From the NCBI RefSeq assembly GCF_007859315.1, contig NZ_VOHA01000006.1:186001-250000 (forward strand): 64,000 nucleotides of DNA, in the 5' to 3' direction. Under the pieces are notes generated by a model that was not told the DNA's origin, searched no databases, and was given only the letters and a program-made list of their open reading frames with translations. Source of the stretch: Reyranella sp. CPCC 100927. Its GTDB lineage: Bacteria; Pseudomonadota; Alphaproteobacteria; Reyranellales; Reyranellaceae. The position numbers were made by a program, and so were the translations under genes. Shown here in pieces: positions 16,376 to 24,518 of this stretch. The number at the start of each line of letters is the position of its first letter. Position 1 is the first letter of the stretch.

Positions 16376-17230
16376 TCACTTCTTCTGCCGGATCGCGTCC
16401 CACTGCTCATCGGTCCAGTCGAGCATGGCCGCGGTGCTGGCGCCGCCACCGCCGGACTGCAGCATCTTGCCACCGTCGATCACGATCGCATCGCCGTTGA
16501 TGTAGGCGGCACCGTCGGAGACGAGGAACGCCGCGAGATTGGCAAGCTCGCTGTGCTCGCCGACGCGGCGCAGCGGGATGGTCTTCGCCAGCTGGTCATT
16601 GCCGCCACGCTCCTTGGGCATCAAGCGTTCCCAGGCACCTGGCGTCGGGAAGGGACCCGGCACGATGGCGCAGGTGCGAATGCCCTTGGGCCCCCACTCG
16701 ACGGCGAGACTCTTGGTCATCGCCAGCACACCGGCCTTGGCCATCGCCGAGGGCACCGTGAAGGGCGCACCCATCAGCGACGACACGGTGAGGATCGACA
16801 ACACCACCTTGTCGCGCTGGCCAGCGTCGATCCAGCGACGTCCGGCGGCGACGGTGCAGTAGGCCGAGCCGTGCAGGACGATGTTCAGCACCGAGTCGAT
16901 GGCGCGCGTCGAGAGGCGATGCGTCTGGGCCAGGATCTGGCCGGCAGCGTTGTTCACCAGGACGTCGAGCGGCCGCGTCTGCCAGATGCGGTCCATCATC
17001 TCCTCGACCGCCGAGGCGACGCGAATATCGAGGCTGTGCGTCTCCACGGAAGCGCCCGGAACCTGCTCGCGGAATTCGGCGGCTGTCTTCTCGAGCACAT
17101 CGCCACGGCGGCCGCAGATCACCAAGTCGGCGCCCAACTCGAGGAAACGCCGCCCCATGCTCTGCCCCAGCCCGGTGCCGCCGCCGGTGACCAGGATGCG
17201 TTTGCCCTTCAGCAGATCGGCTTGGAACAT
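16376..17230 (-). CDS. SDR-family oxidoreductase, 2,4-dienoyl-CoA reductase-like
   Basis: 284 residues. Cofactor loop TGGGTGLGQSMGRRF, then NNAAGQ. The active-site region FTVPSAMAKAGVLAMTKSLAVEW and GPFPTPGAWERL, plus LANLAAFLVSDGAAYINGDAI, match eukaryotic/peroxisomal 2,4-dienoyl-CoA reductases more than classical SDRs. The Lys is kept, but the classical Tyr of YxxxK is replaced and the Tyr used by DECR1 (upstream, TTIY) is Ser here. Activity is therefore uncertain. GGAGA lies before the start. It follows the CoA-transferase/hydratase genes on the same strand. Confidence 0.72.
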   Translation of the reverse strand: MFQADLLKGKRILVTGGGTGLGQSMGRRFLELGADLVICGRRGDVLEKTAAEFREQVPGASVETHSLDIRVASAVEEMMDRIWQTRPLDVLVNNAAGQILAQTHRLSTRAIDSVLNIVLHGSAYCTVAAGRRWIDAGQRDKVVLSILTVSSLMGAPFTVPSAMAKAGVLAMTKSLAVEWGPKGIRTCAIVPGPFPTPGAWERLMPKERGGNDQLAKTIPLRRVGEHSELANLAAFLVSDGAAYINGDAIVIDGGKMLQSGGGGASTAAMLDWTDEQWDAIRQKK

Positions 17231-17250
17231 GAGGTCTCCTCTTCAGTTTT

Positions 17251-17348
17251 GGACCGCGGGCGTCCACGCCCGCATCGGTGCGTAAGCACCGACTGCGTTC
17301 GCTCTTCGCGTCGCTGCGAGCGAATGCGGGCGTGGACGCCCGCGGTCC
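17251..17348. repeat. Long inverted repeat with 24-bp perfect arms
   Basis: Arms at 17251-17274 and 17325-17348 are perfect reverse complements (starting GGACCGCGGGCGTCCACG), enclosing a 50-base spacer that itself contains small palindromes. It lies between two co-directional genes of the CoA group. It looks like another intergenic palindromic family, distinct from the TCATCCCGAG repeat. Confidence 0.8.
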
Positions 17349-17355
17349 TAAACGC

Positions 17356-18108
17356 CTACGCAAACACCACGCGTGTTTCGCCGAGACCGGGGAACGTCGT
17401 CACCACCTCGGCACCGGGTTCGACGAAATGCAGGCCGCCCCAGGAGCCGGTGGTGATGACCTGTCCGGCGCGCAGGCCGCCCCGCGCCGTCACGACGTGG
17501 CCTGCCAGCCAGGTCAGCAGGCGCAGTGGCGAGCCACCGGTGTTGCCGCCGATGCGGTCGACCAGCGCCTTGCCGTTGGCGAGCATGGTCACCGGCTGGC
17601 GATCGTAGTCGAGGTCGCGCCAGCCCTCGAATGCAGGCCCGACGACCAGTGCCTTGTTCATGCCGTTGTCGGTCAGGGTCCACAGTGGATCGAGGCTCTT
17701 CCAATCCGCCAGTCGCGTGTCGACCACTTCCATCACGACGTGGGCACTCGCGATCGCGTCCAGTACCGCCGCGGCGTCAGGCACCGTCGCCGCGGCCGGC
17801 AGGTCGCGGCCGAAGCGAAAGGCTACCTCGGCCTCGACACCCAGCATGTGCATGCTGCCGGCGGTGAAGCGGGCTGGCCCGCTGATGACGTGATCCTTCA
17901 GCAGCGGCGCGCAGGTCGGCGTATCGGTGGGTGTCTTGGCACCGACTTTCCATCCGTCCGGCGCGCCAAGCTCGGCCGCGACCGCGTCCTGGATGGCATA
18001 GACCTCGGCCGTGCTGGCCGGTGCGGGGCCTGGCGCTGCAATCTGCGCCCCGCGGCGACGGGCATCGAGCAGGGCGGCCGCCGCACGTTCGATCTCGGTC
18101 GGAGTCAT
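17356..18108 (-). CDS. 2-Keto-4-pentenoate hydratase-family protein
   Basis: 250 residues of the FAH/MhpD fold. Metal-binding acids appear in GVEAEVAFRF and VMEVVDTRLADW; the C-terminal strand is AGQVITTGSWGGLHFVEPG, as in MhpD and 4-oxalocrotonate decarboxylase. These enzymes hydrate 2-hydroxypenta-2,4-dienoates or decarboxylate oxalocrotonates in aromatic meta-cleavage. No other meta-pathway gene is adjacent; it lies 18 bases downstream of the CoA-transferase gene, in one operon. Confidence 0.8.
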   Translation of the reverse strand: MTPTEIERAAAALLDARRRGAQIAAPGPAPASTAEVYAIQDAVAAELGAPDGWKVGAKTPTDTPTCAPLLKDHVISGPARFTAGSMHMLGVEAEVAFRFGRDLPAAATVPDAAAVLDAIASAHVVMEVVDTRLADWKSLDPLWTLTDNGMNKALVVGPAFEGWRDLDYDRQPVTMLANGKALVDRIGGNTGGSPLRLLTWLAGHVVTARGGLRAGQVITTGSWGGLHFVEPGAEVVTTFPGLGETRVVFA

Positions 18109-18126
18109 GGCGTGGTCCTTTCGCCG

Positions 18127-19338
18127 TCAGGCCTTCTTGATCTCGACCAGCGCGATGCCGTCCTTGATCAGGCCCTCGATGTCGCTGTCGCTGAAGCCGT
18201 GCTCTTTCAGAACGTCGCGCGTGTCGTGGCCGAAGGTCTTGGGCTTGGTGCGCACCGCGGGCGGCGTGCGCGACAGCTTCACCGGGTTGCCGACGTTGCG
18301 ATAGCCGTCCTTGGACCACACCATGTCGCGATGCTTGGTGTGCGGATGCTCCATCACGTCGGGCACTTCGAACACCGCACCCGATGGCACGCCATTCTCC
18401 ATCAGCTCCGTGGCGAAAGCCTCGCCATCGCGCTCGGCCGTGAGCGCGCGCAACTCGGCTTCCAGCGCCGGCTTGTTGGCGATGCGCTCCTTGTTGGTCT
18501 TGAAACGCGGATCGTCGGCCAGCTCAGGCTTGCCCAGCAGTTGGGTGAGCTTGCGGAACTGCGCATCGTTGCCGGCGCCGATCACGATGTTGCGGCCCTT
18601 GGTCGGGAAGTTGGCGTAGGGCGCCAGGTTGCCGTGGCTGTTGCCGAACAGCTTGGGCTTCAGCCCGCCCATGAAGTAGTTGGGCGCGTGCGGCTGATGC
18701 AGCGCCACGGCGCTGTCGTAGAGCGTGGCGTCGACGAACTGGCCCTTGCCGGAGCGTTGCCGGTCATAGAGCGCCATCAGGATGCCCATGCAGGCGTTCA
18801 TGCCCGTGGCGAGATCGACCAGGGGGACGCCGATGCGCACCGGGCCGCTGTCGGGGGCGCCGTTGACCGACACCAGGCCGGCCCAGGCCTGCACCATGGC
18901 ATCGTAGCCCGGATAGCCGCCCATCGGCCCATCGGCGCCAAAGCCGGTGACGCGGGCATGGATCAGCGCGGGAAATTTTTGCGACAAGGTCTCGGCATAG
19001 CCCAGGCCCCACTTTTCCATGGTGCCCGTCTTGAAGTTCTCGATCAGCACGTCGGCGCCCTCGAGCAGCTTCAAGAGCACGGCGCGGCCCTGCGGCTTGG
19101 CGAGGTCGAGCGCGATCTTGCGCTTGTTGCGGTTGATGCCGGCGAAGTAGGCCGAGATGCCGTCGGCGTCGAACGGAGGACCCCAGCCGCGCGTCTCGTC
19201 ACCCTGCGGCGGCTCGACCTTGATCACGTGGGCGCCATGGTCGGCCAGCATCTGGGCACAGTAGGGGCCGCCCAGCACGCGCGACAGATCGATCACCTTG
19301 AGACCGGCAAGCGCGCCGGCCGACTCTGTGGAAGACAT
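18127..19338 (-). CDS. CaiB/BaiF-family (class III) CoA-transferase
   Basis: 403 residues. Family signatures: LAGLKVIDLSRVLGGPYCAQMLADHGAHVIKVEPP at the N-terminus, YFAGINRNKRKIALDL, then ENFKTGTMEKWGLGY and RVTGFGADGPMGGYPGYDAM. Class III transferases move CoA between a CoA thioester donor and a carboxylic acid acceptor. Start placed at ATG 19338 (MSSTESAG), immediately before the conserved block; an in-frame start at 19413 would add unlikely residues. First gene of the group with the hydratase and SDR, so it probably activates their substrate. Confidence 0.88.
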   Translation of the reverse strand: MSSTESAGALAGLKVIDLSRVLGGPYCAQMLADHGAHVIKVEPPQGDETRGWGPPFDADGISAYFAGINRNKRKIALDLAKPQGRAVLLKLLEGADVLIENFKTGTMEKWGLGYAETLSQKFPALIHARVTGFGADGPMGGYPGYDAMVQAWAGLVSVNGAPDSGPVRIGVPLVDLATGMNACMGILMALYDRQRSGKGQFVDATLYDSAVALHQPHAPNYFMGGLKPKLFGNSHGNLAPYANFPTKGRNIVIGAGNDAQFRKLTQLLGKPELADDPRFKTNKERIANKPALEAELRALTAERDGEAFATELMENGVPSGAVFEVPDVMEHPHTKHRDMVWSKDGYRNVGNPVKLSRTPPAVRTKPKTFGHDTRDVLKEHGFSDSDIEGLIKDGIALVEIKKA

Positions 19339-19511
19339 CTCTTTCGTTACTCCATCGCCAGGCCGGTGCGACCTTGTTCCGTGATTCCGCCCCATTGGCT
19401 GGGTAGCATCCATACCTCGTCGGAGGCCGGTGGGCGGTCATACACAGACCGTCCACCACGGGATACGTCGAGGCGCGCAAGGGCGCCATGAACAAAGACG
19501 GGAGGGGAGCC

Positions 19512-20006
19512 ATGAGACAGCAGCGCGTCGCAGCCTGGCTATGGGCCGCATTGATCGTCCTGCCGGCCGATGCGGTCAGCCAGCAGCGCGACCCGCGCGC
19601 TGAACGATTGGCCAGCGTGGAGCGATGGATCGGCGTCAGCGCCGCCGACACGGTCGAGGATGGCCCCGGGCGCCTGTGGGACCTGCCCGCCTTGCGGCAG
19701 GCGGCCAGCGAGGCCATGGGGCCCGCACTGGCCCGCGAGGCCTTGAAGCCGGCAGGCCCCGAGACGCCCGTCGTCCGCGAGGGGCGCATGCTGCGCTGGA
19801 GCTGGTGCCGCCGCGGCGATTGCGGCGGGCTGGGCTACGTGTTCGTCGTCGATCCCCGCCGCGGCGATCTGTACGCCTGCCGCAGCGCCGAGCAAGGCCG
19901 GCAGGGATGGATGGGCAACGATCCGCGCATGCACATCCCCATCCGAGGCAGGACCTGTGACGCTGCCAACGTCAGCGAGTTCATCCGCCTCAATACCCGG
20001 CCCTGA
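19512..20006 (+). CDS. Secreted protein of unknown function
   Basis: 164 residues with an N-terminal signal (MRQQRVAAWLWAALIVLPADAVSQ). The mature part is soluble, with Trp-rich stretch RMLRWSWCRRGDC and four Cys, possibly disulfide-bonded (C-R-R-G-D-C, AC, TC). It starts at 19512 after GGAGGGG. No family recognised. It lies on the opposite strand between two CoA-metabolism genes. Confidence 0.6.
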   Translation: MRQQRVAAWLWAALIVLPADAVSQQRDPRAERLASVERWIGVSAADTVEDGPGRLWDLPALRQAASEAMGPALAREALKPAGPETPVVREGRMLRWSWCRRGDCGGLGYVFVVDPRRGDLYACRSAEQGRQGWMGNDPRMHIPIRGRTCDAANVSEFIRLNTRP

Positions 20007-20020
20007 CCGGCGGGGGCCGC

Positions 20021-20812
20021 TCAGCGGCCCTTCCAGTTGGGCTTGCGCTTCTCGGCGAAAGCCTTGGGCCCCTCGACGGTGTCCTCGCTGTGCGCCATGG
20101 CAACAAAGGCCGGGAAATGCGAATTGTGCATGGCGGTCTCGATGGCCGGCGTATCGAGCGAGCGCATGACGACCTGCTTGGTGGCGCGCACGCTCATGGG
20201 TGAGCAGTCCAGGATCTGGCCGGCCCAGCGACGGGCCTCGCTCATCAGCTGGGCATGCGGCACCACCGCCGTCACGAAGCCCAGCTCATAGCCCTCCTGC
20301 GCCGGCACGTGACGGCCGGTCAGCATCATGCCCATCGCCTTCTTGAGCGGGATCATGCGGCTCAGCCGCTGCATGCCGCCGGCGCCGGCGGCCAGCCCAA
20401 CCTTCGGCTCGGGCAGGGCAAAGGTCGCCTTGTCTGATGCGATAATGATATCGCATGCTAGTGCAATTTCAAATCCGCCACCCATCGCCACACCGTTCAC
20501 GGCCGCGATCACCGGCTTGTCGAGGTCGAAGCGGGCGGTGAGGCCACCGAAGCCTTTGGCCGGATGGACCGGTCGCTTGCCCGTCTTGGCCTGCGTTTCA
20601 GCGTGGTACTTCAGGTCGTTGCCAGCACAGAATGCCTTGTCGCCGGCGCCGGTGATGATGGCGACCCACAGTTCCGGATCGGCGGTGAAGGTGTCGAAAG
20701 CGTCCACCAGCTCCTGGTTCGCCATGGGATGGCAGGCATTGTAGACCTCGGGACGGTTGATCGTGACGATCATCAGACGGCCTTCGGTCTGGACGGTGCT
20801 GTACTGGCCCAT
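20021..20812 (-). CDS. Enoyl-CoA hydratase/isomerase family protein
   Basis: 263-residue crotonase. Oxyanion loops: GAGDKAFCAGNDLKYH and NGVAMGGGFEIALACDIIIA. Of the two catalytic Glu of hydratases, the first position is present in LPEPKVGLAAGAGG, but the second reads KKAMGMMLTGR where rat hydratase has MEMVLTG, so one acid/base residue is missing. Resembles carnitinyl-CoA dehydratase and AtuE-like proteins. Start at 20812 (MGQYSTV). It may work with the class III CoA-transferase group just downstream. Confidence 0.82.
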   Translation of the reverse strand: MGQYSTVQTEGRLMIVTINRPEVYNACHPMANQELVDAFDTFTADPELWVAIITGAGDKAFCAGNDLKYHAETQAKTGKRPVHPAKGFGGLTARFDLDKPVIAAVNGVAMGGGFEIALACDIIIASDKATFALPEPKVGLAAGAGGMQRLSRMIPLKKAMGMMLTGRHVPAQEGYELGFVTAVVPHAQLMSEARRWAGQILDCSPMSVRATKQVVMRSLDTPAIETAMHNSHFPAFVAMAHSEDTVEGPKAFAEKRKPNWKGR

Positions 20813-20892
20813 GGGTGGTTTCCTCTGTGCTGGTGGCGGTGCGCCGGACGATACGCTTGAGCGGCATGGTCTGGAACTGTATTGGTAGCCCA

Positions 20893-21357
20893 ATGCGTCC
20901 ATGGCTTCTATCGGCCGTCGTGCCGTTGTACATGCTCAGCGTCGGCAACCCTGCCGTCGCGCAGGAGCGTGGCGGCGTCCGGTTTGACGGCGTTGGCTCG
21001 GGCATCACCCACGCGCCGGGGGACAAACCATCGACTTTCCTGGCTGAGGCCGGCAACCGGGACCGATCGGTTCGTCCTGGTGCAACAACGGACCAGCCCC
21101 GGCAGCAACAAGCGCCAGGGCATCGCGGATCAGGCAGCTTTGACTATCGTGGGTTGCGCATGACGCCGCCCGGCCTCGAGCCCATAGGGCGCGATAGCGT
21201 GCCGACCGGCGGCGCCAATATTCTGCCGCGCGATCTCAGTTCAATGCCTCAATATACTGAAAAATCAAATCTTTCTGGCCGTCCTTCGCCGAAAATCTCA
21301 ATTCGAGACGGTGGGGGCGTCCTGGGGCTGTCCTATAAGATCCAGCCCGCTCCGTAG
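20893..21357 (+). CDS. Secreted protein of unknown function
   Basis: 154 residues. Signal peptide MRPWLLSAVVPLYMLSVGNPAVAQ, then a low-complexity, Gly/Pro/Arg-rich mature part with no recognised domain (GVRFDGVGSGITHAPGDK, then QPRQQQAPGHRGSGSFDYRG). It is divergent from the crotonase. The ribosome site is weak. Coding status rests on the clean signal peptide and uninterrupted frame; moderate confidence. Confidence 0.5.
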   Translation: MRPWLLSAVVPLYMLSVGNPAVAQERGGVRFDGVGSGITHAPGDKPSTFLAEAGNRDRSVRPGATTDQPRQQQAPGHRGSGSFDYRGLRMTPPGLEPIGRDSVPTGGANILPRDLSSMPQYTEKSNLSGRPSPKISIRDGGGVLGLSYKIQPAP

Positions 21358-21507
21358 GCAGACGAAACAGCCTAAAACTCAGGCAGTTCATCAACATAAA
21401 TTATGCACGCTAATTAATTGAAAAGACTGCATATTGACGATGAATGGTGTGGTGTTGCTTAGAAGTCACAGGGTTTGAATATCGACGCCCGAATCGGGCC
21501 GGATCCA

Positions 21508-21535
21508 TTGCCACCCGGACACCCTCTTATATAGT
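21508..21535 (+). promoter_or_regulatory. Promoter of the first OmpA-family gene
   Basis: TTGCCA (21508-21513), 16-base spacer, TATAGT (21530-21535). The same pair at the same spacing stands before the second tandem copy, and the downstream leader (GAAGT-GGTGCCG, then CCTAGAGAGGGGAT) is also shared. The 250-base gap before it is AT-rich and otherwise empty. Confidence 0.6.
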
Positions 21536-21609
21536 CGATGGCGAAGTCGGTGCCGTCCAGCCCGCTGCTTCGTTGCTCAGGGTAATTTCAACCTAGAGAG
21601 GGGATCCAG

Positions 21610-22518
21610 ATGAAAGCGAAACTTGGAGCCATTGCGGCTGCAACGCTCGTAGCGGCCCCCCTGGCTGCGAACGCGCAAACGGTCAATATGCCCGGCTTCT
21701 ACGTCGGCCTGGCAGGCGGCGCCAACTTTATGAACTTCTCGACTCTCGGTAAGACGAAAGAGAAAGTCGGTTTCGCCGCCGGTGGCGTGGTCGGGTACGA
21801 TCTCGTCGGCCCGCGCGTCGAGCTCGAATTCCTCTACCGGCAGAACAAGAACAAGGGCGTCGGCAAGAACATGTACCAGTACACGCCGATGGTGAATGTA
21901 CTGTACGACTTCATCCCCGATTCCATGATCACGCCGTACCTCGGTGTCGGCGCCGGCGTCAACTTCTGGGAATACTCTCACGTCAGCACCCAGGACTTGG
22001 CCGTGCAAGGCATTGCCGGTATTGGCTTGCGATTGGCCGACGGCTTCTTCGCGAACCTCGATTATCGGTTCATGAATACCTTCGCCAAGGGCAAGGACTT
22101 CCGGAACCACACGGCGCTGGTGACCCTGGGCTACAAGTTCGGCGCGCCGGCGCCCGCCGCGGCGCCACCACCGGTTCCGTCAACGCCAACAACACAGTAC
22201 ATCGTGTTCTTCGACTTCGACCGCGCGACGCTGACGGCGCAGGCCCAGGCGACCATCAAGCAGGCCGCTGACGCCGCGAAGTCCGGCAACAGGACGCGCG
22301 TCGGTGTCACCGGCCATGCCGATCGCGCCGGCGGTGATGCCTACAACATGGCGCTGTCGCTGCGCCGTGCCAACGCTGTGAAGGACGCGCTGGTGCGTGA
22401 AGGCATCCCGGCCACCGGCATCACCGTGGTGGGCCGTGGCGAGAGCCAGCCGCTGGTCCCGACGGCCGACGGCGTGCGCGAGCCGCAGAACCGCCGCGTC
22501 GAGATCGTGCTGCAATAG
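21610..22518 (+). CDS. OmpA-family outer membrane protein, tandem copy 1
   Basis: 302 residues. Signal peptide to ANAQ (residues 1-22); an outer-membrane beta-barrel domain (~residues 25-180) with FYVGLAGGANFMNF and alternating aromatic strands ending TLGYKF; a Pro/Ala linker (APAPAAAPPPVPSTPTT); then an OmpA C-terminal peptidoglycan-binding domain (~195-302) with FFDFDRATLT, TGHADRAGGDAYN and NRRVEIVLQ. It anchors the outer membrane to peptidoglycan. The last 320 bases of coding sequence before the stop are almost identical to the next gene. Strong ribosome site GAGAGGGGA. Confidence 0.9.
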   Translation: MKAKLGAIAAATLVAAPLAANAQTVNMPGFYVGLAGGANFMNFSTLGKTKEKVGFAAGGVVGYDLVGPRVELEFLYRQNKNKGVGKNMYQYTPMVNVLYDFIPDSMITPYLGVGAGVNFWEYSHVSTQDLAVQGIAGIGLRLADGFFANLDYRFMNTFAKGKDFRNHTALVTLGYKFGAPAPAAAPPPVPSTPTTQYIVFFDFDRATLTAQAQATIKQAADAAKSGNRTRVGVTGHADRAGGDAYNMALSLRRANAVKDALVREGIPATGITVVGRGESQPLVPTADGVREPQNRRVEIVLQ

Positions 22519-22539
22519 ACACGGCAAAGAGCAAATATC

Positions 22540-22575
22540 GAAGCGGCCGGGCAATCCCGGCCGCTTCTTTTTTTT
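22540..22575 (+). terminator. Rho-independent terminator after OmpA copy 1
   Basis: Perfect 12-bp stem (GAAGCGGCCGGG / CCCGGCCGCTTC) with CAAT loop, followed by eight T (22568-22575). Confidence 0.9.
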
Positions 22576-22679
22576 GAAGCAATTTCAAATAATTAGAGGA
22601 GTGATCTGTATTTCGCTGAGAAGCGTGTTGCGCGAAAGCCACAGCCGCGGAATATCGACACCGTTGCCCCGTCCGCCCA

Positions 22680-22707
22680 TTGCCGCCAGAACTTGTTTGT
22701 ATATAGT
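22680..22707 (+). promoter_or_regulatory. Promoter of the second OmpA-family gene
   Basis: TTGCCG (22680-22685), 16-base spacer, TATAGT (22702-22707), matching the promoter of copy 1. The terminator of copy 1 lies between, so each copy is transcribed separately. Confidence 0.6.
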
Positions 22708-22784
22708 CCAGAGCGAAGTTGGTGCCGATTCCAACCCCGCCACTTCGTCGCGTAAGTATTTGACCTAGAGAGGGGATACCCCAA

Positions 22785-23696
22785 ATGAAGACCAAACTTG
22801 GAGCCGTTGTCGCGGCGGCTCTCATCGCGGCGCCCCTGGCTGCGAACGCACAGTCGGCCACCAACTTGCCGGGCTTCTACGTTGGAGCGGAAGGCGGCTT
22901 GAACTGGCTGAACCTGCGTACCTTTGGCAATGCCAAGGAGAAGCTCGGCTTCGCCGCCGGTGCCGTTGTCGGTTACGACTTCGTCGGCCCGCGCGTGGAG
23001 TTGGAGCCGGTCTACCGCTACAACAAGGTCAGCGGCTTCAAGATGCATCAGTACAGTGCGTTCGTGAACGTGCTGTATGATTTCATGACCGACTCCGTGA
23101 TCTCGCCGCACCTTGGTATCGGTGCCGGTATCAACTACTGGAAGATCAAGGGCACGGGAATCAGCACCACCGACTTCGCGATGCAGGGCATTGCCGGTGT
23201 GGCGCTGAAGATCAGCGACGGCTTCTACGGCAGCCTCGACTATAAGTTCATGAACACCTTTGCCAAGGGCAAGGACTTCCAGAACCACACCGCGATGCTG
23301 ACGCTGGGCTACAAGTTCGGCGCCCCGGCTCCGGCCGCCCCGCCGCCGCCGGTGGTGGGTCCGACGCCGGCCCAGTACATCGTGTTCTTTGACTTCGACC
23401 GCGCGACGCTGACGGCGCAGGCCCAGGCGACCATCAAGCAGGCCGCTGACGCCGCGAAGTCCGGCAACAGGACGCGCGTCGGTGTCACCGGCCATGCCGA
23501 TCGCGCCGGCGGTGATGCCTACAACATGGCGCTGTCGCTGCGCCGTGCCAACGCTGTGAAGGACGCGCTGGTGCGTGAAGGCATCCCGGCCACCGGCATC
23601 ACCGTGGTGGGCCGTGGCGAGAGCCAGCCGCTGGTCCCGACGGCCGACGGCGTGCGCGAGCCGCAGAACCGCCGCGTCGAGATCGTGCTGCAGTAA
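22785..23696 (+). CDS. OmpA-family outer membrane protein, tandem copy 2
   Basis: 303 residues with the same plan as copy 1: signal to ANAQ, barrel domain (FYVGAEGGLNWLNLRTFG to TLGYKF), Pro/Ala linker, OmpA peptidoglycan domain. The barrel differs at many positions from copy 1 while the C-terminal domain is the same residue for residue, with one silent base change in 320. This points to recent gene conversion or to a repeat-mediated duplication in which only the exposed half has diverged. Confidence 0.9.
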   Translation: MKTKLGAVVAAALIAAPLAANAQSATNLPGFYVGAEGGLNWLNLRTFGNAKEKLGFAAGAVVGYDFVGPRVELEPVYRYNKVSGFKMHQYSAFVNVLYDFMTDSVISPHLGIGAGINYWKIKGTGISTTDFAMQGIAGVALKISDGFYGSLDYKFMNTFAKGKDFQNHTAMLTLGYKFGAPAPAAPPPPVVGPTPAQYIVFFDFDRATLTAQAQATIKQAADAAKSGNRTRVGVTGHADRAGGDAYNMALSLRRANAVKDALVREGIPATGITVVGRGESQPLVPTADGVREPQNRRVEIVLQ

Positions 23697-23721
23697 GCGC
23701 GACCGACAGCGAGACCATCGC

Positions 23722-23754
23722 GAGACGGCCGGGGCAACCCGGCCGTTTCTTTTT
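23722..23754 (+). terminator. Rho-independent terminator after OmpA copy 2
   Basis: 12-bp stem (with one G-T pair) around a GCAA loop, GACGGCCGGG / CCCGGCCGTT core, then a short T-run to 23754. Confidence 0.8.
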
Positions 23755-23763
23755 GAGCCGGAC

Positions 23764-23800
23764 ATGAAAAAGGCGCGGCTGGCAGCCGCGCCTTTTTCAT
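23764..23800. terminator. Bidirectional terminator between convergent genes
   Basis: Perfect 17-bp stem ATGAAAAAGGCGCGGCT with a 3-base loop; A-run on one side and T-run on the other, so it can stop transcription from OmpA copy 2 and from the minus-strand lipoprotein gene. Confidence 0.9.
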
Positions 23801-23815
23801 TGAGCCGGTCTTGTT

Positions 23816-24388
23816 TTACTTGCGGGCAGGTTTGGCTGCGGGCTTGGCTGCCGGGGTGCCTGCGGTGCAGACGCGCAATCCCATGTCGCCGGAAAAGTCC
23901 AGCATCGGAGGTACTTGCGACAGGCTGTTGACCTGCTGAGACAAGGCCCAGCGGAAGCCGTCATAGGCGTTGGCGCAGTACTTCGGGTTGCCGCCGGCGC
24001 TGGCGCCATCGCGGTTGGCAACTTCGGTCTTGAAGGCGTTGACGTTCATCCGGTGCTTTGTGATGGCACGCTGCAGCGGTGCCGAGTTTACTTCGTTGTC
24101 TGTCCGGAACTTGTTGCGGAAGGCGCCGTAGTCGGGCCTGAACGATGGTGTGTTTTTCTCGCACTGGATGGCGGCATTGTAGAATTGCTGCCAGGCGATC
24201 TCGTTGCGCACGGCCTGGATCTCGTCGTCCGTCAGGCAGGTGCCTTTGGCTGGCGCCGGATTTGTCGACGTCTTGGCATAGGCATTCGACGGCGGCGGCA
24301 GTGTCGTCCGTGCTTGCTGATCACAGGCTGCTGCAATAACCAAAGTCGCCGCCGCCACGGCTGTGGCACGGAAGAGAGAAGCGGGCAT
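23816..24388 (-). CDS. Lipoprotein of unknown function
   Basis: 190 residues. Signal MPASLFRATAVAAATLVIAAAC has a lipobox-like end (IAAAC, Cys 22). The mature protein contains CLTDDEIQAVRNEIAWQQFY and YCANAYDGFRWALSQQV, four further Cys, and an Ala/Pro/Lys-rich tail (PAAKPAAKPARK). No family recognised; probably an envelope protein. It converges on the OmpA pair over a strong terminator. Confidence 0.65.
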   Translation of the reverse strand: MPASLFRATAVAAATLVIAAACDQQARTTLPPPSNAYAKTSTNPAPAKGTCLTDDEIQAVRNEIAWQQFYNAAIQCEKNTPSFRPDYGAFRNKFRTDNEVNSAPLQRAITKHRMNVNAFKTEVANRDGASAGGNPKYCANAYDGFRWALSQQVNSLSQVPPMLDFSGDMGLRVCTAGTPAAKPAAKPARK

Positions 24389-24518
24389 TTTATTGGACCT
24401 CGTTGGATACAGGGGGCTTGGAAAACGAGCAGTTATAACAGTTTGTGCGGATGACGGAAGAGTCCATGTTCCGCGGCGTCAGGCGTGTCATCAGCTTTCG
24501 CGTGCCACAGCAAGTCAC

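Noticed and set aside
17278-19491. A 737-codon open frame opposite the hydratase and CoA-transferase genes
   Set aside because: No domain, shadow of the minus-strand genes, whose motifs are clear.
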